A DNA stretch of 64,000 nt, taken from the NCBI RefSeq assembly GCF_030063475.1, contig NZ_JASIRT010000008.1, forward strand, positions 1-64,000. Reading direction: 5' to 3'. Below are positions 52,331-61,269 of this stretch, one piece after another. The stretch's first letter is position 1, and every line of letters starts with the position of its first letter. Below the pieces are notes generated by a model. It worked only from the letters and a program-made list of their open reading frames with translations, was not told the origin of the DNA and made no database searches. This DNA is from Roseomonas sp. E05. GTDB taxonomy: Bacteria; Pseudomonadota; Alphaproteobacteria; Acetobacterales; Acetobacteraceae. The position numbers and the translations under genes were made by a program.

Positions 52331-53917
52331 ATGTTGCGACGTCATTTCCTGGGCGCGGCCGCCGCCGCGACGCTGGCTCCGCTGGCCATGCCGCGCCTCG
52401 TGCGAGCGGGGGAGAAGAGCGTGCTGCGCTTCATTCCCTTCGTGGACCTGTCGCTGCTCGGCCCGGTGGCCACCACCGCGACGCCGACGCGCAACCACGC
52501 CTTCATGGTGTTCGACACGCTCTACGGCCTGGACGCGCAGTTCGAGCCGCAGCCGCAGATGGTGCAGGGCCACACCATCGAGGATGACGGCCGCCGCTGG
52601 GAGCTGACGCTGCGCGAGGGCCTCAGGTTCCATGACGGCAGCGCCGTCACCGGGCGCGACTGCGTCGCCAGCATCCGCCGCTGGGCCGCGCGGGATTCCT
52701 TCGGCCAGGCGCTGATGGCGGTGACCGACGAGCTCTCCGCCCCGGACGACCGCACCATCCTGTTCCGCCTGAGCAGGCCCTTCCCGCTGCTGCCCGCCGC
52801 GCTGGCCAAGGCCTCGCCGAGCATCTGCGCCATCATGCCGGAGCGGCTGGCGAAGACCGACTCGGCCAGGCAGGTGACGGAGATGGTGGGCAGCGGTCCA
52901 TTCCGCTTCCTGCCCGACGAGCACATGGCCGGCGTGCGCGCCGCCTATGCACGCTTCGACGGCTACGTGCCGCGGCCGGACGGCGTGGTGGGCGGCACCG
53001 CCGGCCCGAAGGTCGCGCATTTCGAGCGGGTGGAATGGACCGTCATGCCGGATGTCTCGGCCGCCTCCGGCGCGCTGATGGCCGGCGAGGCGGACTGGTG
53101 GGAAACCCCGTCCCCCGACCTTGTCGCGCTGCTGAAGCACAACAAGGATCTCCGCGTGGAGGTGAAGGACCGCCAGGGCCTGACGCCGATCCTGCGCTTC
53201 AACTGCATCCAGCCGCCCTTCGACAACGTCGCGCTGCGCCGCGCCGTGCTCGGCGCGGTGGACCAGTCGGAGTTCATGCAAGCTTACAGCAGCGATCCCG
53301 AAACCTGGCACGTCAAGCTCGGCATGTTCTGCCCGGGCACGCCGATGGCGAATGACGTCGGCTTCGACCGGCTGTTCGGCAAGACCGACATCGCGCGCGC
53401 CAGGCAGGAGGTGGCGGCCTCCGGCTACAAGGGCGAGAAGGTCGCCTTCATGCTGCCGATGGACCATCCGGTCAGTGCGCCGATCGGCCAGGTGGGCATC
53501 GACCTGTTCCAGCGTATCGGCCTGAACGTGGACGTTCAGGCGATGGACAGCGGCACGCTGTTCCAGCGCCGCAGCTCGCGCGAGCCCGTGGAGAAGGGCG
53601 GCTGGAGCGTCTTCCCCTCCATGGTCTCCGGCCTGAACATCCTGAACCCGGCGGTGACCAGCGTGGCGCGCGCCAACGGGTTGAAGGGCTGGTACGGCTG
53701 GCCGACCAGCGCGGAGGCGGAGCGGCTGCGCGATGCCTGGATGGAGGAGCGCGACCCGGCCGCGCAGAAAAAGCTGGCCGAGCAGATGCAGGCCCAGGCC
53801 TGGGAGGACGCCACCTTCCTGCCCACCGGCCAGATCTTCCAGCCGATGGCCTGGCGACACGACAGCGACGGCGTGCTCGACGGCTTCGTGAAGTTCTGGA
53901 ACGTCCGGCGGGCCTGA
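52331..53917 (+). CDS. Orphan ABC substrate-binding protein, family 5
   Basis: The 528-residue exported protein (signal MLRRHFLGAAAAATLAPLAMPRLVRA) shares VLRFIPFVDLSLLGP, TRNHAFMVFDTLYGLD, GLRFHDGSAVTGRDCVASIRRW and VGSGPFRFLPDE with the two orphans at 35216 and 38583. The three clearly arose by duplication. No permease genes are nearby. It follows SMP-30 after 108 bp and ends with a strong hairpin at 54025-54042. The start is ATG 52331, with GAGAGGAAGG just upstream. Confidence 0.88.
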   Translation: MLRRHFLGAAAAATLAPLAMPRLVRAGEKSVLRFIPFVDLSLLGPVATTATPTRNHAFMVFDTLYGLDAQFEPQPQMVQGHTIEDDGRRWELTLREGLRFHDGSAVTGRDCVASIRRWAARDSFGQALMAVTDELSAPDDRTILFRLSRPFPLLPAALAKASPSICAIMPERLAKTDSARQVTEMVGSGPFRFLPDEHMAGVRAAYARFDGYVPRPDGVVGGTAGPKVAHFERVEWTVMPDVSAASGALMAGEADWWETPSPDLVALLKHNKDLRVEVKDRQGLTPILRFNCIQPPFDNVALRRAVLGAVDQSEFMQAYSSDPETWHVKLGMFCPGTPMANDVGFDRLFGKTDIARARQEVAASGYKGEKVAFMLPMDHPVSAPIGQVGIDLFQRIGLNVDVQAMDSGTLFQRRSSREPVEKGGWSVFPSMVSGLNILNPAVTSVARANGLKGWYGWPTSAEAERLRDAWMEERDPAAQKKLAEQMQAQAWEDATFLPTGQIFQPMAWRHDSDGVLDGFVKFWNVRRA

Positions 53918-54024
53918 AACATCCGACCTGTCCTCGACGCCGACGGCGCGCGTTCACGCGGGGGCAGTCAGGAACGCCCTGGCCACAGGCGGGGCCGAAA
54001 ACCGGCAGAAGAAGGAGGGGGTTT

Positions 54025-54042
54025 GGGGGAGTTCACTCCCCC
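54025..54042 (+). terminator. Hairpin after the orphan binding protein, probable terminator
   Basis: GGGGGAG (54025-54031) pairs with CTCCCCC (54036-54042) around TTCA, with T/A extending the stem. It is preceded by GAAAACCGGCAGAAGAAGG, matching the module before the hairpin at 8269-8290 after tctA. Confidence 0.5.
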
Positions 54043-54108
54043 AGGCTTGCCGGCCAGATTGGCAAGGCCAGGTCCCCGCTTGGGAATGGCTGCGGGCGCA
54101 CTCCGGCC

Positions 54109-54852
54109 TCAGGCGGCGCTGGAAGGTGGCGGCAGGCGGATCTCCGGCATCCGGCCGCCCAGGCTGCGGGTCAGCCGCGCCGCGGCCTCGCGCAGGATGG
54201 GACGGACCGCCTCCGCCGCCTCCGCCGTCAGGCGGGTGATCGGGCCGGTGACGCAGACCGCGCCGGCGAACTGCTCATCCGGCCCGAAGGCCGGCATCGC
54301 CATGCCGGCGACATGCGGGTCGTTGGCGCCGGCGGTGTAGAGCGGGAAGTCCTGCGCCGTGGCTGCCGCCGGCAGGGGCGAGGTGGTGAACAGCCGCAGC
54401 ACCTGTGCGATGGCGGAGCCATCCATCGGCAGCCTGTCGCCGGGCCGGACATGCAGCCGCAGCCGGTGCGGCGAGTCCACGCGGAACAGGCAGAGCCGGC
54501 TGTCGCCCCGGCGGATGTAGAAGGAGGCGCTTTCCCCGGTGCGTTCCACCAGCGTCTCCAGCACCGGCATCACATGCGCCTCAAGCCGGAAGGATTGCTG
54601 GTAGATCATGCCCAGGCGCAGCAGCTCGGCATCCAGCCGGTACTGCCCCTCCGGCGTGCGCGCGAGATAGCCGAAGGCCTCGAGCGAAACCGCCAGCCGC
54701 ATGATCGTCGTCTTGACCAGCCCCGTCCGCGCCGACAGCTCGGCCAGGGACAGCGCGCCATCGCCCTTGCGAAAGGCGCTGAGGATGGTCAACAGGCGCT
54801 CCGCCGAGGCGACGCCCTCCAGCGCAGGAGCGGGCCGAATTTTGCCGGTCAT
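54109..54852 (-). CDS. IclR-family transcriptional regulator
   Basis: The 247-residue protein has a winged helix (SLAELSARTGLVKTTIMRLAVSLEAFGYL) and an IclR effector domain (GESASFYIRRGDSRLCLFRVDSPHRLRLHVRPGD, GMAMPAFGPDEQFAGAVCVTGPITRL). It is convergent with the binding-protein operon and probably regulates the 44382-53917 divergon. Start is taken as ATG 54852 (MTGKIRPAP); an in-frame ATG eight codons upstream at 54876 is possible, and neither has a clear ribosome site. Confidence 0.85.
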   Translation of the reverse strand: MTGKIRPAPALEGVASAERLLTILSAFRKGDGALSLAELSARTGLVKTTIMRLAVSLEAFGYLARTPEGQYRLDAELLRLGMIYQQSFRLEAHVMPVLETLVERTGESASFYIRRGDSRLCLFRVDSPHRLRLHVRPGDRLPMDGSAIAQVLRLFTTSPLPAAATAQDFPLYTAGANDPHVAGMAMPAFGPDEQFAGAVCVTGPITRLTAEAAEAVRPILREAAARLTRSLGGRMPEIRLPPPSSAA

Positions 54853-54876
54853 GGCAGCAGGTCTAACGCCCGGCAT

Positions 54877-55303
54877 GCATCCCGAGCAAGCATTCTACAG
54901 GTCGTGTCCGAGGTGGTGCCGCAGGGCCTGACCGCCAAGCCGTTGGCGGCCAGCACGCGACGAATTTCATGGGCTTACACCCCCGCACCGCACGCTGATC
55001 CAGGCTTGGCGTGCCGGTGGCAGAGCATTGCATCGACCGCCGCGGGACATGGCCACGGGGTGATGCGCCCGGGAGTGGCCGTCCAGACGGCGAGTGCACC
55101 GGTCACGAGGGCGGCCAGGGTAATGCCAGCTCTGGCCAAGGTCTCCGATGGTAGAACACCGGGCACGGGCGGGCGGGCGACCGCCTTTCGGCTGGGCCTG
55201 CTCAGGCGGCAGGAGCGGCGCAACCGCCGTCCACGGATCATCAGGGGCAGGAGGCTTCGCCATGCTCCCCGCAACACCGTTCAGCAAGTTTCGTTGAACG
55301 CTT
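54877..55303. other. Intergenic stretch with degraded sequence
   Basis: Between the IclR and epimerase genes. It holds the transposase relic at 55150-55263. The rest has short frames with no family match, and no RNA gene or operator was recognised. Confidence 0.5.
55150..55263 (-). pseudogene. Remnant of an IS5-family transposase N-terminus
   Basis: From ATG 55263 the frame reads MAKPPAPDDPWTAVAPLLPP then PKGGRPP, the usual start of a DDLW-type IS5-family transposase, as at 8336. After the PKGGRP motif the frame is disturbed by what looks like a GCCC duplication and no catalytic region follows. It is a decayed insertion-sequence end. Confidence 0.55.
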
Positions 55304-56308
55304 TCATTCCCTCGGCACGAGATAGTCCGGCACCATCTGCAGCCATCGCAGATAATCGGCATAGGCCGCCTCAGGCAGGAATTCCGGCGCATAGCCGAAC
55401 TCCTCGCGCATGCGCCCGATATCCTCCACCGCACGCGGCCCCTCATCGTGGAAGGGCACCGTCACCTCCGCCGGATCCGCGGATTGCCGCCAGCGGAAGG
55501 CCGGGTAGTGGCGCGCCAGCGCCTCCGCCCAGAGCAGGATGCGAGCCCCCCACTCCACGCCGGCCGAGATGTTGTAGACCGGCCAGCGCGGCCGCGGCGC
55601 ATCGAGCAGCAGGAGCAGGCCGCGGGCGAGGTCGCGCGCATAGATCCAGGGGCGGGGCAGCAGGGTTGCCGGCAGCACCGCCGCCTCGCCGCGCAGCGCG
55701 GCGACGGCGAGATGCATGTGCGGCGTGAGCAGGTCCCGCACGCCGGTGTCGCGTTCCCAGGGGCCGAAGACACCGCCGATGCGGGCGCAGACCAGGTCGA
55801 GGCCCCAGAGGTCACGCAGCCGCAGCGCCAGCCGCTCGCCGGCATATTTGGTGATGCCGTAGACCGAGACGGGAACCGGCGGGGTGGTGTCCTCGCGCAT
55901 CGGGCCCGGCAGGCGCTGGCTCTCGCCGTAGACGCTGATGGAGGAGGGAAAGACGATGCGGCCGACCCCCGCCGCGCGCGCGGCGCGAAGCTGGCCGACG
56001 GCGCCGAGCAGGTTCACCTCCAGGATTGCCTCGGTCTGCTCCGCCTCGCGCTGCGGCCCGGCGGTGATGGCGGCGAAGGGAAACATCGCGTGGATCTTGT
56101 GCGCCGTGAAGACGGCGCCGAGGGCGGCGGCATCCAGCACGTCGCCCCGCACCAGATCGAGGCGGCCGGGCAGGTGCGCGAAGGCCGCGGCCGCCGCGGT
56201 GGGCAGGTCCTCCCGCCCGTAGACGACGACATGCTCGCCGCGGGCCAGCAGGGCCTCCACCAGGTTGAGCCCGACGAAGCCGGCGCCGCCGGTCACGAGA
56301 ATGGCCAT
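55304..56308 (-). CDS. NAD-dependent epimerase/dehydratase (extended SDR)
   Basis: The 334-residue protein has ILVTGGAGFVGLNLVEALLARG at the N-terminus (GxxGxxG nucleotide loop), catalytic Ser in FPSSISVYGES, and Tyr-Lys in SVYGITKYAGERLAL. It resembles sugar-nucleotide epimerases and the D-erythronate dehydrogenase-like group; sequence alone does not settle the substrate. It stands apart from its neighbours by the remnant region and by 158 bp before thioredoxin. Confidence 0.85.
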   Translation of the reverse strand: MAILVTGGAGFVGLNLVEALLARGEHVVVYGREDLPTAAAAAFAHLPGRLDLVRGDVLDAAALGAVFTAHKIHAMFPFAAITAGPQREAEQTEAILEVNLLGAVGQLRAARAAGVGRIVFPSSISVYGESQRLPGPMREDTTPPVPVSVYGITKYAGERLALRLRDLWGLDLVCARIGGVFGPWERDTGVRDLLTPHMHLAVAALRGEAAVLPATLLPRPWIYARDLARGLLLLLDAPRPRWPVYNISAGVEWGARILLWAEALARHYPAFRWRQSADPAEVTVPFHDEGPRAVEDIGRMREEFGYAPEFLPEAAYADYLRWLQMVPDYLVPRE

Positions 56309-56466
56309 GGCGGCTTCTGCTCCATGCTGTTCTGCTTCAGCGAGGATCCGGCCTGCCGCCGCCGGGGGTCAAGGGGGCCGGCGCGGCAGCCAGGCCCGCC
56401 GCCAGAGCGGCGGCCAAGCCGGGCAGGCGCCGCCGGCGGATCGGGCGGTGCGGCGCCGCCCCGGCG

Positions 56467-56799
56467 TTACTTGCTGAGCGCGCCGGCGATCCAGTCCTTC
56501 AGCGCACTGCGGGGCAGGGCGCCGACCTTGGTGTCCACCGGCTTGCCATCCTTGAACAGGATCATGGTGGGAATGCCGCGCACCGCGTAGTCGTTCGGCG
56601 TCATCGGATTCTCGTCGATATTGACCTTCGCCACGGTGAGCTGGCCGGCATAGTCCTTGGCGATCTCGTCCAGGATCGGCGCCACCATCCGGCAGGGGCC
56701 GCACCACTCGGCCCAGAAGTCCACCAGCACGGGACCGGAGGACTCCAGCACATCCTGCTTGAAGCTGTCATCGCTGACGGGCTTGGTGAGTTCGCTCAT
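56467..56799 (-). CDS. trxA: Thioredoxin
   Basis: The 110-residue protein has the thioredoxin active site WCGPC (Cys33, Cys36), the cis-proline GIPTM and the FKDGKPV strand. It is a cytoplasmic disulfide reductant, re-reduced by thioredoxin reductase. ATG 56799 (MSELTKPV) is preceded by GAGGAAG and gives the normal length; a longer in-frame extension to 56883 is not conserved. Confidence 0.95.
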   Translation of the reverse strand: MSELTKPVSDDSFKQDVLESSGPVLVDFWAEWCGPCRMVAPILDEIAKDYAGQLTVAKVNIDENPMTPNDYAVRGIPTMILFKDGKPVDTKVGALPRSALKDWIAGALSK

Positions 56800-56955
56800 G
56801 TCTGTTGCTTCCTCAGGGAGCCCGGAGCCGGGCGTGGGGTTCGGCAGAGGAAAGTCGTGTGGCGGAGCCGCCGGGTCAAGCACGGCGCGATGCGGCGCTG
56901 CCTTGCACGCACCGCGCCGGTCGGGCCGGGCGGGTGCGCCGTGCCTGCCCGGCCG

Positions 56956-59094
56956 CTATCCGCCGAAGCCGGGAAGGCCACGCCGCAATGCATCCATGCG
57001 GCCGTCCCGCGTCACCTCCCAGAGGGGATTGTCCACCGCCAGGCGCTGGCCGCCGTCGCGCTGGATCGGGCGGATCAGTGCCGTGCCCACGGAGCGGCTC
57101 TGCCGCCCGAAGAGGTCCAGCGGGATGCGGATGTAGAGGCCCTTGTCGAAGGAGCCCTCGCCGAACTCGGCGGCGGAGACGTTGGTGAAGGTGGCGAAGC
57201 CGCCGACCTCGATGCCGGAGTCGAAGCGCCGGCCCAACTCGACGGTGGCGCCCCAGTCGCCCGCCAGATAGCGTCCGGCGCGCAGGATGCCGTAGAGGTT
57301 CCACACCGGCAGGTCGGCATAGAGCGAGACATGCCCGGTTGCCACCGCGTAGTCGCGGAAGCCGAGCTTCTGATCGTAGTCGCGCTGCTTCACCCAGTTC
57401 AGGTCCAGGCCGAGGGCGAAGGGGCGGTCATGCGGGCGCCACAGCACCTCGCCCGAGACACCGCCGAACATCGGCTCCAGATAGCCGGCCGTGGCACGGG
57501 CGAAGATGTCGGGGGCGAGGTTCCAGATCCGCTCGGCGTAGAGGGCGGAGATCGCCGTCTCGCCCTCGCGGGCATATTCGGCATAGTCGGTGCGGACATG
57601 CGGCAGCACGCTGTCCGAAGGCAGGCCGCCGGAAAGGTTGCCGAACAGCGCCTGCTGCAGCGCCCCCGCCACGGCAAAGCCCGCCCCCAGCTCCACCCGC
57701 GCCCCCGCCGCCAGCGCCGCCTGCCAGCGCAGGGTGCGGGAGGGATCGCCAAGCTGCAGGCCCAGGCGCGGCGCCACCTCCCATTCCCAGAAAGGGCCGG
57801 GATCGCGCTGCGCACCGGGCGCGAGATCGCCGGTGGCGGGCAGCAACCGGGTGCCCAGCCAGGCTTCCTCGGGGCTGCCCTGGCCGGCGGCGATGCCTTC
57901 CAGCGCGCCACGCGGCACCTCGACCACCGCCATCTCCACCCCCGCCTGCCACCAGCGCAGGCGCAGCATGCCCGCCTCCCGCGGCAGCACGCCATTGGTG
58001 GCGCGCAGCACCCGCGCGGCCACCTGCGGCAGGGTGCGGAAGGCGCCGCCCTCGAAGGCGATCTCCACCACCACCTCATCCTGCCGGTAGGCCAGCGGGC
58101 GGAAGCCGGCGGCGGCCAGGGCATCGAACACCGCCTGGGCCTGCGCCGCCTCGCCGACGGGAACGGCCGCGGCGCGGGCAGGCATGGGCGGCCGAGGCGG
58201 CGGCGGGAGGGAAGGCGGCGCGCCAGGGTCCAGCCGAAGGGAGAGGCGGAACAGCAGGTCGGTGCCGTGCACCCAGTGCAGCCCGGCATCGAGCCACTCG
58301 TTGGCCCATTGCAGGCCGAAGTTGAAGCGCGATTCCGCCTCGCCGCGCAGGTTGCGGGTCCGGGCGGGATAGCCGCCGCGCTCGTCGCGCAAGGCGTCGC
58401 CCGACCACTCGGCCTTGGCGCGCAGCCCCTCCACCTGGCCCCAGGGCGTACCGAAGCCGGGCACCGACCACTCCACGCCGGCGAAGGGCGCCATGTCCTC
58501 GCCGCGGAACCAGTTGAACTGCACCGTGCCACCGCGCCCGACGTCACGCGGGCGGCTGGCGAAGCGGTCATCGAGATGGGCGAAGGGGTTGGTCCATTCG
58601 CCGCCGGTGCCGAGCCGGCCCCAGCCCAGCCCGGCCGTGAGGTCCAGCCCCCACCAGCGCTTGGAGGCGGCGATGTACTCGCCGGAATAGAGGCCGGTGC
58701 CGATGAAGTCCTGCAGCCCGGCCACCACGGCGGGCAGGTTGTCGCTCTCCTGCAGCAGCCGCAGCTTGAGGTCGAAGGCACGGTCGGTGGTCATGCCGGA
58801 GCCGGCGGTGGCGTCCAGCCGCTCGCTGAGGCGGAAGGTGGTCTCCAGGAAGGGCAGGGCCTGGAAGTTCAGGAACCAGAAGCGGCGCTGGTGGCGCAGG
58901 GCGGCGCCGGCTTCCAGCGTGCCGTCCTCACGCATCCGGGCGTTGCGGGTCTCGATCAGGCCGACCCCGCCGAAATCGCTGCCGGTGGGCGGGATTTCCT
59001 CCGCGCCGGCAGTGGCCAGCCCCGCCAGCAGCAGGAGCCCGGCGAAGCCGGCGGCTGAAGCGGCCCTTCTGGCTGCTCTCGCTGGTTGAGTCAC
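56956..59094 (-). CDS. YjbH-family outer-membrane protein
   Basis: The 712-residue exported protein (signal AASAAGFAGLLLLAGLATAGAEE) has the YjbH start (GGVGLIETRNARM, GTLEAGAALRHQRRFWFLNFQALPFLETTFRLSERLD), then ASKRWWGLDLTAGLGWGRLG. Later come a Pro-rich linker, a periplasmic alpha/beta insert and a second barrel portion. YjbH belongs to exopolysaccharide export loci (yjbEFGH), but no yjbEFG genes are present here. It is probably an outer-membrane barrel. The following hairpin and gap separate it from thioredoxin. Confidence 0.85.
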   Translation of the reverse strand: MTQPARAARRAASAAGFAGLLLLAGLATAGAEEIPPTGSDFGGVGLIETRNARMREDGTLEAGAALRHQRRFWFLNFQALPFLETTFRLSERLDATAGSGMTTDRAFDLKLRLLQESDNLPAVVAGLQDFIGTGLYSGEYIAASKRWWGLDLTAGLGWGRLGTGGEWTNPFAHLDDRFASRPRDVGRGGTVQFNWFRGEDMAPFAGVEWSVPGFGTPWGQVEGLRAKAEWSGDALRDERGGYPARTRNLRGEAESRFNFGLQWANEWLDAGLHWVHGTDLLFRLSLRLDPGAPPSLPPPPRPPMPARAAAVPVGEAAQAQAVFDALAAAGFRPLAYRQDEVVVEIAFEGGAFRTLPQVAARVLRATNGVLPREAGMLRLRWWQAGVEMAVVEVPRGALEGIAAGQGSPEEAWLGTRLLPATGDLAPGAQRDPGPFWEWEVAPRLGLQLGDPSRTLRWQAALAAGARVELGAGFAVAGALQQALFGNLSGGLPSDSVLPHVRTDYAEYAREGETAISALYAERIWNLAPDIFARATAGYLEPMFGGVSGEVLWRPHDRPFALGLDLNWVKQRDYDQKLGFRDYAVATGHVSLYADLPVWNLYGILRAGRYLAGDWGATVELGRRFDSGIEVGGFATFTNVSAAEFGEGSFDKGLYIRIPLDLFGRQSRSVGTALIRPIQRDGGQRLAVDNPLWEVTRDGRMDALRRGLPGFGG

Positions 59095-59168
59095 GATTTC
59101 GTGCTTCTAGGCCAAGGCCGGGGGCCTCCGCCAGGAAATTCAGGTGCCTGCCGAAACGGCGCGGGGGC

Positions 59169-59183
59169 AGGGGCAGAGCCCCT
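59169..59183 (-). terminator. Hairpin between the dioxygenase and YjbH genes
   Basis: AGGGGC (59169-59174) pairs with GCCCCT (59178-59183) around AGA, in the 103-bp gap after the dioxygenase stop at 59198. No T-run on either side. It may end the dioxygenase/cytochrome transcript. Confidence 0.35.
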
Positions 59184-59197
59184 GGCACTGCGGGGAG

Positions 59198-59938
59198 CTA
59201 CACGGCCCGCCGGAAGGTCAGCACCAGCACGTCGCGATGGCCGGGCCGGGCCGGATCGAGCGGCACCACGGGCGTGACGCCGTGCCAGACGCGGTGGTCG
59301 TCGAGCAGCACGCTGTCCAGCGGGTCCTGCAGGGTGAAGCTCGCGGCCTCCTCGCTACGGCCCTCGACGCGGATGCCGGTGACGCCACCCGCCACGTTCT
59401 CGCGCGCGACCAGCGTGACGAGCACGAAGTCCACGCCGTCCCGGTGCATTCCCTCGGGAGTGGGCTTCCCCGCCTCGTCAGGGCGCGCCTGGATGCGGAA
59501 CTGATGCATCTCGACATGCCAGTCGGTGTCGGGGCACAGCCTATCGAAGACGGCGCGCGCGCCGCCGAGCAGCGCGGCGAGTGCCGGGCTTCCGCCCACC
59601 TCCGGCGTCACCGGCTCGAACCAGCGCTGCACGCCGCCGTTCAGCGGATTGTAGTCGAGGCCCTGGTAGTGCGGCTGGTGCGGCCCCCGCTCCAATGCCG
59701 GATCGCCGGCGCGCAGCCGGAACACGGCGTGGCGGCGCAGCCGGTAGCGGCCCCGGTCGGCCATGTAGGTGTCGGGCCGCAGATCGTCCCAGGAGGCGGC
59801 GAACTCCGCCCAGGCGTTGCCGGCGAGGTGCCCGCCCGCCGGGTCGAACAGCCGCCGCGCCGCCGCGGCGGGCAGCGAGGCGAAGCCTTCGCGGGCAATG
59901 GCCTCGGCCGGTTCCGATGGGGAAGTGCGCGCATTCAT
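59198..59938 (-). CDS. 2-oxoglutarate/Fe(II) dioxygenase-family protein
   Basis: The 246-residue protein has the iron facial triad of the 2OG-Fe_diox family: MHRDG (His165, Asp167) and WHGVTPV (His219), with RDVLVLTFRR (Arg235) for 2-oxoglutarate. The family includes amino acid hydroxylases such as isoleucine dioxygenase. It probably hydroxylates a free amino acid or related molecule in the cytoplasm. It overlaps the upstream WD40-cytochrome gene by ATGA (59935-59938), an unexpected pairing with a periplasmic protein. Confidence 0.85.
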   Translation of the reverse strand: MNARTSPSEPAEAIAREGFASLPAAAARRLFDPAGGHLAGNAWAEFAASWDDLRPDTYMADRGRYRLRRHAVFRLRAGDPALERGPHQPHYQGLDYNPLNGGVQRWFEPVTPEVGGSPALAALLGGARAVFDRLCPDTDWHVEMHQFRIQARPDEAGKPTPEGMHRDGVDFVLVTLVARENVAGGVTGIRVEGRSEEAASFTLQDPLDSVLLDDHRVWHGVTPVVPLDPARPGHRDVLVLTFRRAV

Positions 59939-61215
59939 GGTCGTGTCGCCTGTTGGAGGAAGCGCAGCAGTGCTGCCATGTCGTCCGGGTTGTCCAGTAC
60001 CTGCACCGGCATTCGGGTGCCGGGCAACACCATGTCCGGGCCACGGGTGAACAGCTCCGCCACGGTTTCCGGCGTCCAGGTAAGGTCGCCACGGCTGAGG
60101 CGCTCGGAATAGGGATATCCCGCCACGCTTCCCATGCGGCGGCCGAACAGCCCGGCCAGATGCGGACCGGCCCTGAGGTCGGGCTGGCCGGGTGCGGGGG
60201 CGGCGAGGCCGTGGCAGGCGCCGCAGGCGCGGAACACCCGCGCGCCCTCCAGGTCCAGCCCGGCCCGCCGCTCCGCCGGCGGGGCCGGCTCGGCACCCAG
60301 GGCCAGGCCGCGCAGCATGTCGAAGGTGCGCAGGCGGCCATCGGCGCCGCCGGTGAAGAGCCGGGTGCCGTCGGGACTGAAGCCCAGCGCCCAGACCGCC
60401 TGCCCGGCAGAGGAGAGGCTGTGCCGCAGCCGCCCCTCCGGCAGCACCCAGACCGAGATGCCCCCGCCTGGCCCGGCGGCGGCCAACAGCGCACCGTCGG
60501 CGGAAGCGGCCAGGGCCGCGAGGGGCGCATGGCCCGCCTCCAGCCGCCGCAACGTGCCTTCCGGCGCCAGCAGCCGCACGGTGCCGTCCACGCCCGCGCT
60601 GGCGAGGGTGCCATCCGGCAGCGCCGCCAGCGCGGTCTGCGGCAGGCCGAACTCGGCCAGGGTTAGGGGCGGCGCGCCCTCCGGCCAGGCACGCAGCGTG
60701 CCGTCGGCGCCGGCCGTCACCGGCACGCCGTCGGCGCGGAAGGCCGCGGCGGTCACCTGGCCGGCATGCCCCTCCAGCACGCGCGCGCTGCCATCTGCCA
60801 GGCGCCAGAGCCGCGCGGTGCCGTCCCAGGCGGCGGAGAGCAGCAGGCCGTCCTGCGCCGCCAGGGCGGCAATGGCCGAGCTATGACCCTCCAGCACCCG
60901 GTCCGGCGCAATGGCGCCCCCGGCGGGCCAGAGGGCGATGCGGCCCTCCGCGTCGCCGCTGGCGAAGCCGCCACCGGGCAGCGCCACCAGCGCCTGCACG
61001 GCGGACCGGTGCCAGCGCGAGACCTGCAGCGGCCGCGACAGGTCCGCCGGCCAGACGATCACCGCCTGGTCGAAGCCCCCCGAGGCCAGGCGGGCGCCAT
61101 CGGCCGCCACGGCCAGCGCGCGCAGGGCCGCGCCATGCAGCGGCACCTCCTGCGCGCGGGCGGGAAGGCCGGCCAGGACCAGCAGCAATGCGACAAGGGA
61201 CCGGAGCCCGAACAT
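59935..61215 (-). CDS. WD40-repeat protein fused to cytochrome c
   Basis: The 426-residue exported protein (signal MFGLRSLVALLLVLAGLPARA) has about seven WD40-type repeats (residues about 25-310; e.g. LRALAVAADGARLASGGFDQAVIVW, LEGHSSAIAALAAQ, DGTARLW). A class I c-type cytochrome domain follows: haem-binding CGACH at 331-335 and distal Met402 in PGTRMP. It is thus a periplasmic propeller that can pass electrons. The start is ATG 61215; the downstream dioxygenase is coupled. The electron partner is unknown. Confidence 0.85.
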   Translation of the reverse strand: MFGLRSLVALLLVLAGLPARAQEVPLHGAALRALAVAADGARLASGGFDQAVIVWPADLSRPLQVSRWHRSAVQALVALPGGGFASGDAEGRIALWPAGGAIAPDRVLEGHSSAIAALAAQDGLLLSAAWDGTARLWRLADGSARVLEGHAGQVTAAAFRADGVPVTAGADGTLRAWPEGAPPLTLAEFGLPQTALAALPDGTLASAGVDGTVRLLAPEGTLRRLEAGHAPLAALAASADGALLAAAGPGGGISVWVLPEGRLRHSLSSAGQAVWALGFSPDGTRLFTGGADGRLRTFDMLRGLALGAEPAPPAERRAGLDLEGARVFRACGACHGLAAPAPGQPDLRAGPHLAGLFGRRMGSVAGYPYSERLSRGDLTWTPETVAELFTRGPDMVLPGTRMPVQVLDNPDDMAALLRFLQQATRP

Positions 61216-61269
61216 GCGGGCAAGGATGGAACGGAGCGGCGGCGGTGGAAAGAGTTGCCGCCGCCGGGC

